DNA of 64,000 nt from an uncultured Bacilli bacterium (GTDB lineage: Bacteria > Bacillota_I > Bacilli_A > RF39 > UBA660), in NCBI GenBank assembly GCA_934162125.1, contig CAKPHU010000003.1:1-64000 (forward strand), written 5' to 3'. Position numbers and translations under genes: made by a program. The notes under the pieces were generated by a model. The model was not told the DNA's origin. It ran no database searches and saw only the letters and a program-made list of their open reading frames with translations. Position 1 is the stretch's first letter. The number at the start of each line of letters is the position of its first letter. Shown here one piece after another: positions 47,278 through 55,854 of this stretch.

Positions 47278-47302
47278 TCACTCTTTTGAGTGATTTTTTT
47301 TA
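47276..47302 (+). terminator. ffh terminator
   Basis: AATCACTC-tttt-GAGTGATT followed by T. Confidence 0.9.
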
Positions 47303-47376
47303 TTTGCTCGAATGGGCTATCTTTGTGTCTAAAGAAGATGGAAAGCATAAAATAGATTAGAGGAGGTATTTATATT

Positions 47377-47718
47377 ATGTTTGATCAAGGTATGACTAAT
47401 ATGCCTAAATTCGGTTTTGATTCTTCTGTTGTTGGTAATAACAATATTGTGGATAATGATATGAATGTGGATATTAATATGATGAATTATGGTTCTCAAA
47501 ATACAGCACAAATGTCTATGGCTAGTCCAATAAGTGAAGCTGTACAAGAAAAACAAATTCATAGAACTATCGTTCATGAGGTACCACATGTTTGTCCTAT
47601 TCATACGAGAATAATTAATCATCATGTTTATAAACATACTTATAGACCAGAATATAGTTGCTCTGAAGAAAATACAGTAAGTAATGTACAATGTGGTTCT
47701 TGTTGCCAATTTAAATAG
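47377..47718 (+). CDS. CotD-like spore coat protein
   Basis: 113 residues. The C-terminal half contains IVHEVPHVCPIHTRIINHHVYKHTY, the His-rich core of CotD-family inner coat proteins, followed by a Cys-rich end (YSCSEE, VQCGSCCQ) suited to cross-linking or metal binding. The N-terminal half is Met/Asn-rich and disordered. AGGAGG precedes ATG. CATAAAATA at 47346-47354 resembles a sigma-K -10, but no matching AC is seen at the right distance. Confidence 0.8.
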   Translation: MFDQGMTNMPKFGFDSSVVGNNNIVDNDMNVDINMMNYGSQNTAQMSMASPISEAVQEKQIHRTIVHEVPHVCPIHTRIINHHVYKHTYRPEYSCSEENTVSNVQCGSCCQFK

Positions 47719-47723
47719 GAAAT

Positions 47724-47749
47724 AAAAGAGACTTTGTTCTCTTTTTTTT
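47724..47749 (+). terminator. Terminator after the CotD-like gene
   Basis: AAAAGAGA-ctttgt-TCTCTTTT followed by T. Confidence 0.85.
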
Positions 47750-47808
47750 AGAGATAAAGGTTTTTATGTTATAATTATTAGTAGCAGGAATTTATTAGAG
47801 GTGAGGTT

Positions 47809-48657
47809 ATGATAAAAGGTAAACCATTTGTAAAATGGGCAGGGGGAAAAAGACAAATAATAGATAAATTAAAGAAGTATGTTCCAGAAGAGTTTGATAC
47901 GTACTATGAACCATTTGTAGGAGGTGGAGCACTTCTTTTTGAACTTTCGCCTAAGCATGCAGTTATTAATGATTCGAATGAAGAACTTATGAATGTTTAT
48001 AGATGTTTATGTGATGAAGAAAAATTTAAAAAGATGTGTAATGTTTTAAATCATTATGAAACATCTCATTCAGAAGAGTTTTTCTATGAAGTTAGAAATA
48101 AAGATAGAAGTAAGAATGCTTATAATAGACTATCTGATTATACTCGTGCTGCAAGAACAATATATTTAAATAAGGCGTGTTTTAATGGACTTTATAGGGT
48201 TAATAGTAAAAATGAGTTTAATGTACCATTTGGTAAAAAGTTAAAAGTTAATACTTATGAAGGTAGTAATTTGATAACTGTTAGTAATTATTTGACAATG
48301 AATGATATTAAGATACTTAGTGTTGATTTTGAAGAAGCGGTTAAAGATGCAAAAAAAGGTGATTTTATTTATTTTGATCCACCATATGATTCTGATACTT
48401 CTACTTTTAATAGTTATACTGAGGAAGGTTTTAATAAAGATGAACAAAGAAGACTAGCAAGTGTATTTAAAGAACTAGATAAAAGAGGTTGTTATGTTAT
48501 GCTTTCTAATCATAATACTTTGTTGGTTAATGAACTTTATAAAGGATACCATTTTCATATTATTGAAGCAAAAAGAAATATAAATGCAAATGGTAAAAAA
48601 AGAGGTAAGGTTGAAGAATTAATTATTACAAATTATGAAAATAAGAATGAATTTTAG
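47809..48657 (+). CDS. dam: DNA adenine methyltransferase (Dam/D12 class)
   Basis: Transfers a methyl group from SAM to N6 of adenine. SAM-binding FVKWAGGKRQIIDKL at the N-terminus, EPFVGGGALLFEL, and the catalytic FDPPYDSDTSTFNSY (about residues 187-201). 282 residues fit Dam/M.DpnII. No restriction endonuclease lies next to it, so it may be an orphan regulator or repair marker; GATC specificity is likely by family but not shown. GAGGTGAG precedes ATG. Base composition is like its neighbours, giving no sign of recent transfer. Confidence 0.92.
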   Translation: MIKGKPFVKWAGGKRQIIDKLKKYVPEEFDTYYEPFVGGGALLFELSPKHAVINDSNEELMNVYRCLCDEEKFKKMCNVLNHYETSHSEEFFYEVRNKDRSKNAYNRLSDYTRAARTIYLNKACFNGLYRVNSKNEFNVPFGKKLKVNTYEGSNLITVSNYLTMNDIKILSVDFEEAVKDAKKGDFIYFDPPYDSDTSTFNSYTEEGFNKDEQRRLASVFKELDKRGCYVMLSNHNTLLVNELYKGYHFHIIEAKRNINANGKKRGKVEELIITNYENKNEF

Positions 48658-48671
48658 TAATTGAGGTTAGT

Positions 48672-49484
48672 ATGGAGAAGTATTTAAAAATTAAGAGTAG
48701 TGTTAAATATATAGATGTTTCTCATAAGATGAAAGTTATTATCTTAGATTCTAGAAAAGATCAGAGTAAGAAGGCTCCATTTATATTGTGGATTCATGGT
48801 GGTGGTTATTCTTTAGGAATGCCAGAAATGGTTTATGCTTCTAGAGTTAGGGATTTACTTAAAAGATATGAGTTAGTAGTAGCTTCTCCTGCTTATACTT
48901 TATCTTATAAGGATCCTTATCCAGCTGCTTTAAGAGATTGTTATCAAACTTTGTTGTATGCAAAAAATAATTCTTTGGAATTAGGTATTGATACTAATAA
49001 AATGATGATTGGTGGAGAAAGTGCTGGTGGGGGTCTTGCGTTAGCTGTTGGTATTTATGCTAGAGATCAAAAAGAAGTTGATCTAAAGTATATGTTTCCT
49101 TTATATCCAATGATAGATTGTGATGATACTGTTTCGTCTAAAAATAATCATGCGTTGGTATGGAATACAAGAAGAAATCATAGAGCATGGAGAAGATATT
49201 TGAGAGAAACAAAAGATATTGATCCTTATGTGTCACCAGCTAAACTAGCTGATTTTACTGGTCTTGCACCTTTTTATACATTTGTAGCTGATGGTGAACC
49301 ATTTTATTATGAGACTGTTAATTTTACAGAAAGAGCTAAAAAGGCAGGTATTGATGCGAAATGTGATGTTTATCATTCAAGAACTCATGCTTTTGATTTG
49401 TATTATCCATGGTCAAAAAATGGAAAGTTAGTAAAGAAAAGATTTATAGAAAATTATGATTATGTAAATAAAAAATATTTGTGA
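48672..49484 (+). CDS. Alpha/beta hydrolase, HSL/acetyl-esterase type
   Basis: 270 residues. The oxyanion-hole HGG motif is in LWIHGGGYSLG, the nucleophile Ser in GGESAGGGLAL (GxSxG), the Asp in FVADGEPFYYE, and the His in YHSRTHAFDLYYP. This is the Abhydrolase_3 layout of esterases acting on short acyl esters. No signal peptide, so cytoplasmic. It follows dam by 14 bases and overlaps the next transcript region; substrate unknown. Confidence 0.88.
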   Translation: MEKYLKIKSSVKYIDVSHKMKVIILDSRKDQSKKAPFILWIHGGGYSLGMPEMVYASRVRDLLKRYELVVASPAYTLSYKDPYPAALRDCYQTLLYAKNNSLELGIDTNKMMIGGESAGGGLALAVGIYARDQKEVDLKYMFPLYPMIDCDDTVSSKNNHALVWNTRRNHRAWRRYLRETKDIDPYVSPAKLADFTGLAPFYTFVADGEPFYYETVNFTERAKKAGIDAKCDVYHSRTHAFDLYYPWSKNGKLVKKRFIENYDYVNKKYL

Positions 49485-49492
49485 GGTGTTTT

Positions 49493-50005
49493 ATGAAAAG
49501 AAAGTATTTAACAAGCACATATTTAAGAGATGTTGATAAATATGAAATAAAGTTGTTTTTGGCAGAAGATGATCTTTATGTTTCTGTGAAAAAATTGATT
49601 TCAGTAAGAGTACCTTTTATTATTAGAGATAATTTATGTGTGATGGATGATGGTTATTATATTTTAGAGGTAGTACCAAAGAATGAAAATTATTCTATGC
49701 GTTTATTTTTAGATTCAGATAAGAAACCATTAGAGTATTATTTTGATATAAATAAATTTAATGGATTTGATGAGGTGTTAAAAATACCATTTTGTGATGA
49801 TTTATATATGGATATTACATATTATAATGGAGAAATAAAAATACTTGATGAAGATGAGTTGATAGATGCTTATAATCAAGGAGATGTTCTTCCGGAAGAT
49901 TATGAAATGGCTTATAAATTACGTGATAAATTATTAGAAGAGATTAAGAATGGTACTAATAAATTATTTAATATTGATTATAATAAATATTTAAAAGATT
50001 TTTAG
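49493..50005 (+). CDS. DUF402-domain protein
   Basis: 170 residues from ATG 49493, after GAGGTG (the GTG at 49481 is part of it). The C-terminal half matches DUF402: YYFDINKFNGF, then DDLYMDITYYNGEIKILDEDELIDAYNQGDVLPEDYEMA, with the acidic metal-binding residues. Some DUF402 proteins are nucleoside di-/triphosphatases (Ntdp). The substrate here is not known. Confidence 0.75.
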   Translation: MKRKYLTSTYLRDVDKYEIKLFLAEDDLYVSVKKLISVRVPFIIRDNLCVMDDGYYILEVVPKNENYSMRLFLDSDKKPLEYYFDINKFNGFDEVLKIPFCDDLYMDITYYNGEIKILDEDELIDAYNQGDVLPEDYEMAYKLRDKLLEEIKNGTNKLFNIDYNKYLKDF

Positions 50006-50013
50006 GTGATAGA

Positions 50014-50589
50014 ATGAAATATAAGTACTTTAATAAATTAATGATTGCGATTATGAGTTTAGGTTCTATTTTCTTATGTTTATATAGAGTTATTGCATTA
50101 AATAGATATAAGAGAATTACTACTGATTTAGCAATTTTGATTGTTTTAGCCATTCCATATATTTTGAGTAAATTAAATATTAAGTTGTCAGAAAAAGAGA
50201 AAAGTATATTTTATGGATATATTTTTGTGGCTGATTTTTTAGGATGTGTAGTTAATTTATTTGCGAAAATAAGTTGGTTTGATACGTTTTCTCATTTTCT
50301 AGCTGGGGTATTTTTCTTTTTGGCAGGACTTAAACTTTTAAAGATGTTTAAACAATATAATTCAAAAAATATTATTTTTAATTTGTTATTTATTTTTGGA
50401 ATAGTATTTATTTCAGCTGGTTTATGGGAAATTATTGAGTATAGTGTTGATTTAATTACTGGTTCTAATTTACAACATAATAAAGATACTGGTGTTGTTG
50501 ATACGATGGAAGATATGATTGCTTGTTTTGTTGGGGGAATTTTAAGTTCAGTTTTTTATGGCTTTACTTTGAGAAGGAGAGAAAGTTAA
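50014..50589 (+). CDS. Membrane protein, YjdF/DUF2238-like
   Basis: 191 residues with about five membrane helices. WFDTFSHFLAGVFFFLAG, AGLWEIIEYSVD and VVDTMEDMIACFVGG recall the DUF2238 pattern (D..SHF..G, WE..E, DT..D), which suggests a small buried polar or metal site. TAGGTGAT precedes ATG. It lies in a run of tightly spaced genes 48672-50935. Function unknown. Confidence 0.7.
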   Translation: MKYKYFNKLMIAIMSLGSIFLCLYRVIALNRYKRITTDLAILIVLAIPYILSKLNIKLSEKEKSIFYGYIFVADFLGCVVNLFAKISWFDTFSHFLAGVFFFLAGLKLLKMFKQYNSKNIIFNLLFIFGIVFISAGLWEIIEYSVDLITGSNLQHNKDTGVVDTMEDMIACFVGGILSSVFYGFTLRRRES

Positions 50590-50590
50590 T

Positions 50591-50935
50591 ATGGAAATGA
50601 TAGTTCACTTACATCCAGAGGTTTTTGAAATTGTTGAATCTGGTGCAAAAGATGTGGAAGCAAGAGTTTATGATGAAAAAAGAAGGAAATTAAAAATAGG
50701 TGATACCTTAGTATTCTTGAAAAGACCTTTAGAAGAAGAAAAAATAGTTGCTAAAGTTGTAGATTTAAAAGTATTTAAGAATTTTCTAGAATTAGGTAAG
50801 TTTTATGAAATGAAAAGATTATATCTAGAAAATTATACTTTAGAGATGTGGCTTGATGTTTTAAAACAATTTTATAGTGAAGAAGAAGTTAATAAAAATG
50901 GAGTTGTAGCAATAGTTTTTGAACAAGTAAAATAA
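50591..50935 (+). CDS. ASCH-domain protein
   Basis: 114 residues with the ASCH signature near the N-terminus: MIVHLHPEVFEIVESGAKDVEARVYDEKRRKLKIGD, then VAKVVDLKVFKNF. ASCH is a PUA-like beta barrel, expected to bind RNA or act in RNA modification. It starts 2 bases after the upstream stop, and a terminator follows. Target unknown. Confidence 0.82.
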   Translation: MEMIVHLHPEVFEIVESGAKDVEARVYDEKRRKLKIGDTLVFLKRPLEEEKIVAKVVDLKVFKNFLELGKFYEMKRLYLENYTLEMWLDVLKQFYSEEEVNKNGVVAIVFEQVK

Positions 50936-50956
50936 TCTTGTATTTTATTTATTTTT

Positions 50957-50987
50957 AGAAGAAGATTTTGTTTAATCTTCTTTTTGT
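50957..50987 (+). terminator. Terminator after the ASCH gene
   Basis: AGAAGATT-ttgttt-AATCTTCT followed by T. Confidence 0.88.
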
Positions 50988-51033
50988 TTGTTTATATAAT
51001 TTGGTTGTATACACAATCAGAACTATGTAAAAC

Positions 51034-51062
51034 TTGCAAAAAAAGGCAAAATATGGTATAAT
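51034..51062 (+). promoter_or_regulatory. Promoter of the 51088 gene
   Basis: TTGCAA (51034-51039), 17 bases, TATAAT (51057-51062). Confidence 0.75.
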
Positions 51063-51087
51063 ATGCGCACATATGGGGGGATTGGTT

Positions 51088-52122
51088 ATGTATTCAGTAT
51101 TAAAGAAAGTTGATTTGTATGCACAAAATTTTGGTATGCCTTATCGTGAGTTAGTGGTAAGCAGTAGTTATTTTCCAGAGTATTTTAATAAGATTGCTTG
51201 TGAACATTTAAATAGGGCAATTGATTGTGATCGAAAAATAGGAAAAATTGATGAGTATACTATTTCGTATGAAGGTAATGATAAAATTAAACTTATTGCT
51301 TTTGCACCTAACGGTAAAACTAGATTAGTAATGTTTCCTGATGATGAAAGTTTTGATTATAGTATCGTTGGTAGAAAAGTTTCAGAAGAGGCGATTATTA
51401 AAGAAGCAATTTTTAGAGAAGCAGAAGAGGTTATGCAAATTAATCGAATTTTAGAGATGAAGGGTTTAAAAGAACGTTATCAAATTCAAGGTAAACCTTT
51501 TGCTACATCTTTAAAGGAAAGTGCTGATAAATGTCGTCGTTATATAGAATACTGGAATGGTATTTATAAGGAACAAATGGGTGATAATGCAGAACTTTCA
51601 ATGGGTAAATTATATTATAGTCAACCTGTTGCTAGTACAGTTGTAAGAAGAACTAGTGTAAATGCTGATACTGGTAAGAGTGAGAGAATTAATAGTGTTT
51701 TACCAGTAGATGAACGTAGACGAGTTTTGGAATCTTATGGACCTATTTTAGGTACTTGTGCTTATAGTAAAAACTCACATGATATTGAGTATTTTAATTA
51801 TTTATATAGTGTTGGTGATAATAGATATTTAGCTATTATGGAACCATATAGTGGAATGAGTTTAACTAAAGCTGTATACTTTAAATCTAATGATGGTGTT
51901 GATGAAGCACAATTTAACTGTATAGTTAAATCAGTACTTGAGTTACCTTATGATAAAGTTACTAAGGATAAAGGAATTATTGGTTTATATCATTCTACTA
52001 TGGATTCATTTGATAATAAGTTATCTGTTTTAGTTACTGGAAAGACAAAAAGCGATGTTAATACTTCTGGATTAACAAAACGTGTTCGTGAAGCACAAAC
52101 TGCTGGATTTGGTGTCAAATAA
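51088..52122 (+). CDS. Conserved-looking hypothetical protein (344 aa)
   Basis: Start ATG 51088 follows GGGGGGATTGG; in-frame ATGs upstream lie in the promoter. A soluble alpha/beta protein without signal or membrane helix. The first half has helices rich in Glu and Arg (EEAIIKEAIFREAEEVMQINRILEMKGL). The middle has SVLPVDERRRVLESYGPILGTCAYSKN, the end LVTGKTKSDVNTSGLTKRVREAQ. I do not recognise a family. A good own promoter suggests steady expression. Confidence 0.7.
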   Translation: MYSVLKKVDLYAQNFGMPYRELVVSSSYFPEYFNKIACEHLNRAIDCDRKIGKIDEYTISYEGNDKIKLIAFAPNGKTRLVMFPDDESFDYSIVGRKVSEEAIIKEAIFREAEEVMQINRILEMKGLKERYQIQGKPFATSLKESADKCRRYIEYWNGIYKEQMGDNAELSMGKLYYSQPVASTVVRRTSVNADTGKSERINSVLPVDERRRVLESYGPILGTCAYSKNSHDIEYFNYLYSVGDNRYLAIMEPYSGMSLTKAVYFKSNDGVDEAQFNCIVKSVLELPYDKVTKDKGIIGLYHSTMDSFDNKLSVLVTGKTKSDVNTSGLTKRVREAQTAGFGVK

Positions 52123-52167
52123 TAGGTTTATTTGTCTGTCAATAAAAATGTCTAATTGTGTCAGTTT

Positions 52168-52191
52168 ACTTGATAGTTTTACGTATCGAGT
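52168..52191 (+). other. Hairpin in the 98-base gap before rpoZ
   Basis: ACTTGATA-gttttacg-TATCGAGT forms 8 pairs (one G-U), without a T run. It may be a weak terminator or an rpoZ leader element. Confidence 0.35.
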
Positions 52192-52220
52192 TTATCATAA
52201 TAATAGGGAGTGTGATATGA

Positions 52221-52427
52221 ATGATTTATCCATCTATAGATAAGTTACTAAATATTGTTGATTCTAAATATGAATTAGTTCATATTGCTGCAAGAAGAAG
52301 TAAACAAATTTCAAAAGACGGTTTTTTGCAGATGCCAGAATCTGAATACAAGTCTAAGAAAAATATTGGAAGGGCTTTGGAAGAAGTTGCCGAAGGTTTG
52401 ATAATAGTAAAGAAAAAGAAAGATTAA
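52221..52427 (+). CDS. rpoZ: DNA-directed RNA polymerase omega subunit
   Basis: Helps assemble RNA polymerase by folding the beta-prime subunit. 68 residues with PSIDKLLNIVDSKYELVHIAARRSKQI and NIGRALEEVAEGLI, the two conserved blocks of omega. GGGAG lies 10 bases before ATG. It is placed before recX here, away from its usual gmk neighbour. Confidence 0.92.
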   Translation: MIYPSIDKLLNIVDSKYELVHIAARRSKQISKDGFLQMPESEYKSKKNIGRALEEVAEGLIIVKKKKD

Positions 52428-52428
52428 G

Positions 52429-52457
52429 TAAATCTTCCTTTTTTTTTGATATAATAT
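52429..52457 (+). terminator. Terminator after rpoZ
   Basis: AAGATT-aagta-AATCTT, then CC and a long T run. The TATAAT of recX lies directly after it. Confidence 0.65.
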
Positions 52458-52472
52458 ATTTAGGTGATTCTT

Positions 52473-53225
52473 ATGCAGATACTTAAGTATAAAAAGATGA
52501 GTAATGGCAAATACAAAATTGAACTTGACAATGGAATTGATATGGAACTATATGAAGAGGTTATTTTAAAATATGAGTTACTTTTAAAGAAAAGTATTGA
52601 TCAGACTATGATTCCTATTATTCAGGATAGTAATTTAGAATGGGAAGTTTATTATGTTGCGTTAAAATCATTAAAACAGCGTTTTAAAAGTGCTTATGAT
52701 CTTAGAAGTAGTTTGGTGAAAAAAGAGTATCCAGTTGATTTAGTTGACAAGGCTGTTAATAAGTTATTGGAACAAGGATATTTAAATGATACTAGTTTTG
52801 CAAAGGGTTATATTAATAATCAAATAATAACTAGTTCTAAGGGACCTAATTCTATTAGTAATGATTTACGAAATAAGGGAATAGAAGAAAAAATAATTAG
52901 AGAAGAAATTGTAGTATTTGATAGAGATTTACAAAGTAGTAGAATTAAGAAAATAATTGATAAGAATATTAAGAGTAATCATAATAAGGGAGGCAGTGTA
53001 TTAAAAAATAAAATTATTACTAATTTGTTAAATCTTGGTTATGATTTGGATATTGTTCAAATGGTTATAAGTGATTATCAATTTGGTAATGATATAGAAC
53101 TAGCGAAGAAAGAATATGATAAGTTATATAAGAAGTTATCTAGAAAGTATTCAGGAGAGGAACTTAAGTATAAAATAAAGGAAAAATTATATCAGAAGGG
53201 TTTGAAGTATGAAGAAGTGGATTGA
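52473..53225 (+). CDS. recX: Regulatory protein RecX
   Basis: Binds RecA filaments and limits or modulates recombination. Three-helix repeat units: ALKSLKQRFKSAYDLRSSLVKKEYPVDLVDKAVNKLLEQGYLNDTSFAKGYI, then GPNSISNDLRNKGIEEKII, then KIITNLLNLGYDLDIVQ. 250 residues from ATG 52473 after AGGTGAT. TATAAT at 52450-52455 leaves a leader of about 11 bases. Confidence 0.9.
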   Translation: MQILKYKKMSNGKYKIELDNGIDMELYEEVILKYELLLKKSIDQTMIPIIQDSNLEWEVYYVALKSLKQRFKSAYDLRSSLVKKEYPVDLVDKAVNKLLEQGYLNDTSFAKGYINNQIITSSKGPNSISNDLRNKGIEEKIIREEIVVFDRDLQSSRIKKIIDKNIKSNHNKGGSVLKNKIITNLLNLGYDLDIVQMVISDYQFGNDIELAKKEYDKLYKKLSRKYSGEELKYKIKEKLYQKGLKYEEVD

Positions 53226-54624
53226 TGATAATAAGTTAGTACTTTCTTTGATACTTTTTAGTATAGCTATTGGACTTTTTGTTCTTACTTTCGTAAAACA
53301 AGATAGTGATTATTTGTGGCATGTGAAAGCAGGAGAGTATATTTTTGATAATGGAATTCTTAAAAAAGATGTTTTTTCTTGGTATTTGCAGGGAAAATAT
53401 TGGATGTCACATGAGTGGCTTTTTGAAGTTCTGATTTATGGATTTTCTTTACTATTTTCTTCTTTTCATATCGCAATTTATAGTGGATTTTGTATTCTTT
53501 TTTTACTATTATTTCTTTTACTTAGTAATAAAAAAGGATACTTGAAAAATATTAATTATTCTCTTATTTGGATAGCATGGTCACTAATACTTGTATTCTT
53601 TGTGCAGGCTAGACCACATTTACTTAGTTTTAGTTTTTTAGCGATTACGATATGGGTACTTTATGATTTGTATTGTAATGAAAAAAGTAAAAAAGTTTAT
53701 ATTTTGCCTTTTATTACGGTATTATGGTCTAATTATCATGGTGGTTCGAGTAATTTAAGTTATTTATTTTGTTTCTTATTTTTATTTGCTGGACTTTTTA
53801 ATTTTAGATTTGGTAAGGTAGAGTCTACTAGATTAAAGAAAAATCAATTATTGAGATATTTTTATGTTTCTTGTCTTTGTATTGTTGCAGTGTGTATAAA
53901 TGTACATGGGATTAAGATGCTTTTTTATCCTTATCAAAATATGCTTGATACAACGATGCTTAATAATATAGCAGAATGGCAACCAACAACTTTAAATAAA
54001 CTTAGTAATTATTTGTATTATCTTTTACTGTTATTTGTTATAGGAACTATGCTTGTTAGTAAGAAAAGAATTAAGTTTATTGATTTATTATTGTTGATGG
54101 TATCATGTTATTTAGGAATTAAGAGTATTAGATTTTGGCCATATACTTATATAATTATGAGTTATGTAATATTTAATTATGTGGAGAAAAGAAAAGTAGA
54201 GAAGGGGACTATTAAGGGAATCATTCTATTTAGTATTTTGTTGATATTTCTTTTTGGAATGAGTTTTTATAGGATAAGGACCAATCTTCAATATAGATAT
54301 CTAAATGATGAAGTTATTAATATTATAAAAAAAGAAAAAGTTAAAAGACTTTTTAACATGTATGATTATGGTGGAGAATTAATAAATAATGCTGTTTTAG
54401 TATTTATTGATGGTAGAGCAGATCTTTATAGTAAATATAATTATAAAGATTATCTTAAAATATCTAAGTTGGAGGGAGACTACGTTAAGTTGATTAAGAA
54501 GTATGATTTTGATTATTTCTTGGTTGACAATAAGTATCCAATTTATACTTATTTGAAATATAGTTCTAATTATGAAACTATTTATGAAAATGATAAATTT
54601 ACTTTATACAAAAAAATTGGCTAA
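53209..54624 (+). CDS. Multi-pass membrane protein, GT-C glycosyltransferase-like
   Basis: 471 residues with about ten membrane helices. The first outside loop carries QDSDYLWHVKAGEYI and DVFSWYLQGKYWMSHEWLFEVL, an acidic and Trp-rich loop of the kind seen after the first helix of GT-C-fold transferases. The C-terminal soluble part (LFNMYDYGGELINNAVLVFIDGRADLY) is also family-like. GT-C enzymes use lipid-linked sugars outside the membrane; donor and acceptor are unknown. It overlaps recX by 17 bases. Confidence 0.7.
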   Translation: MKKWIDDNKLVLSLILFSIAIGLFVLTFVKQDSDYLWHVKAGEYIFDNGILKKDVFSWYLQGKYWMSHEWLFEVLIYGFSLLFSSFHIAIYSGFCILFLLLFLLLSNKKGYLKNINYSLIWIAWSLILVFFVQARPHLLSFSFLAITIWVLYDLYCNEKSKKVYILPFITVLWSNYHGGSSNLSYLFCFLFLFAGLFNFRFGKVESTRLKKNQLLRYFYVSCLCIVAVCINVHGIKMLFYPYQNMLDTTMLNNIAEWQPTTLNKLSNYLYYLLLLFVIGTMLVSKKRIKFIDLLLLMVSCYLGIKSIRFWPYTYIIMSYVIFNYVEKRKVEKGTIKGIILFSILLIFLFGMSFYRIRTNLQYRYLNDEVINIIKKEKVKRLFNMYDYGGELINNAVLVFIDGRADLYSKYNYKDYLKISKLEGDYVKLIKKYDFDYFLVDNKYPIYTYLKYSSNYETIYENDKFTLYKKIG

Positions 54625-54637
54625 GCCAATTTTTTAA
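54611..54637. terminator. Bidirectional terminator
   Basis: AAATTGGC-taa-GCCAATTT with A before and T after, between the membrane protein gene and convergent prsA. Confidence 0.87.
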
Positions 54638-55629
54638 TTTGATGAACTATTACTAATTAGTGTGTCCATATATTCATTGTATTTCTTTTCTAATTCGTCA
54701 TCGTTCCAACTTATTTTTGCTTCTTCTCTTACTTTTACTAAGCTTTTATAGTAATTAGAATTGTCTTCTTCTAGCTTGTTAGTTACAAGTTTTTCTTTGA
54801 TTTCATCTTTTACATCTTTTAAAGCTTTCTTTTCTTTTGTATCTTTACGATAAATGATGTGGTATCCATATTTTGTTTTTACTGGAGTTTTTGTATATTC
54901 ACCATCTTTTAATTTTAATAGGGCATCTTTGAATTCTGTTACCATTGAGTCTGGTTGAATGTAGCCAAGATCGCCACCTTTTTCGTTATTTGAATTATCG
55001 TTAGAGTAAGTTTTTGCTAGTTTAGCAAAGTCTTCACCATTATTTAATTTTTCAATTATTTCGTTAGCTGTTTTTAAAGCTTGTTCTTCAGCTTCAGTCT
55101 TTTCATCAGTAGTGGCACTGTCTGAAACATTAAGTTTGATTAGAATATGTTGAGTAGAAATTTCTCCATAAATGTTATCGTTGTAATATTTTTCGATTTC
55201 TTTATCTGTTAGATTATTACTGATATATTCTTTTACAGCTTTATTTCTTTTGTATTCTAGTCTTAACATTTCATCTAGTTCTTTTTCTGAATTAACTCCG
55301 AAGTATTGTTTAATTAAAGTATTGAACTTTGTTTCGTCGTTAGAAACATACTTTTTAATATTATCAATTTGTTGTTGTACTTCTTTGTCTTCAGTATCAT
55401 CTGTTGGATATTTTTTATCAAATAGAGAATGGTCAATCATATCAACTAAAGTTGAGATATTGCTACTCTTTATTTCTTTATAATATTCGTTGGCAGTTAT
55501 TTTAGTATCTTTGGCTGAAACTGCTACTTCAGCACCATCTTTTAATTCTACTTTTTTGCCACATCCACAAAGAATTAGAGATATAACTGCTAAAGATGCT
55601 AGTCCAGTAAATATTTTTTTGTTTTTCAT
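54634..55629 (-). CDS. prsA: PrsA-type foldase lipoprotein (parvulin peptidyl-prolyl isomerase)
   Basis: Helps secreted proteins fold outside the membrane. Signal peptide with lipobox LILCGCG (Cys at about residue 21 or 23), helical chaperone part, then the parvulin domain: ISTQHILIKLN, NGEDFAKLAKTYSNDNSNNEKGGDLGYIQPDSM, VKTKYGYHIIYR. 331 residues. GGAGG before ATG. A HIT gene lies close by, as in B. subtilis. Likely clients include PBPs and the surface proteins of this window (inference). Confidence 0.95.
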   Translation of the reverse strand: MKNKKIFTGLASLAVISLILCGCGKKVELKDGAEVAVSAKDTKITANEYYKEIKSSNISTLVDMIDHSLFDKKYPTDDTEDKEVQQQIDNIKKYVSNDETKFNTLIKQYFGVNSEKELDEMLRLEYKRNKAVKEYISNNLTDKEIEKYYNDNIYGEISTQHILIKLNVSDSATTDEKTEAEEQALKTANEIIEKLNNGEDFAKLAKTYSNDNSNNEKGGDLGYIQPDSMVTEFKDALLKLKDGEYTKTPVKTKYGYHIIYRKDTKEKKALKDVKDEIKEKLVTNKLEEDNSNYYKSLVKVREEAKISWNDDELEKKYNEYMDTLISNSSSN

Positions 55630-55649
55630 AAATTCCTCCTATACACTTA

Positions 55650-55677
55650 ATTATAATAACAAAAAAAATAATTTCAA
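55650..55677 (-). promoter_or_regulatory. prsA promoter
   Basis: Minus strand: TTGAAA, 16 bases, TATAAT. Confidence 0.75.
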
Positions 55678-55701
55678 GCAATAAATATGATAGATATAAT
55701 C

Positions 55702-55729
55702 ACATAATTTAAGGTTTTGCCATAAAATA
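55702..55729 (+). promoter_or_regulatory. Sigma-K-like promoter of the YjcZ-like micro-genes
   Basis: AC (55702-55703), 17 bases, CATAAAATA (55721-55729), fitting AC-N16/17-CATANNNTA. Confidence 0.45.
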
Positions 55730-55760
55730 AGATGAAAGCATGAAAAAAGGAGGAAAAACT

Positions 55761-55841
55761 ATGAATAATTGTGTATCTTCATCAGCTATAATTTTAGTAT
55801 TATTTATTCTTTTAATTATTATCTTAGGTGCTTATATTTAA
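55761..55841 (+). CDS. YjcZ-like 26-aa sporulation membrane micro-protein
   Basis: 26 codons after AAGGAGG: a polar start MNNCVSSSA and then one hydrophobic helix IILVLFILLIIILGAYI. YjcZ-family sporulation proteins share the short polar head and the VLFILLIIV-type helix. Such proteins sit in the spore envelope with unknown role. A second gene of the same kind follows after 13 bases. Confidence 0.75.
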   Translation: MNNCVSSSAIILVLFILLIIILGAYI

Positions 55842-55854
55842 GGAGGTGTTTTAA

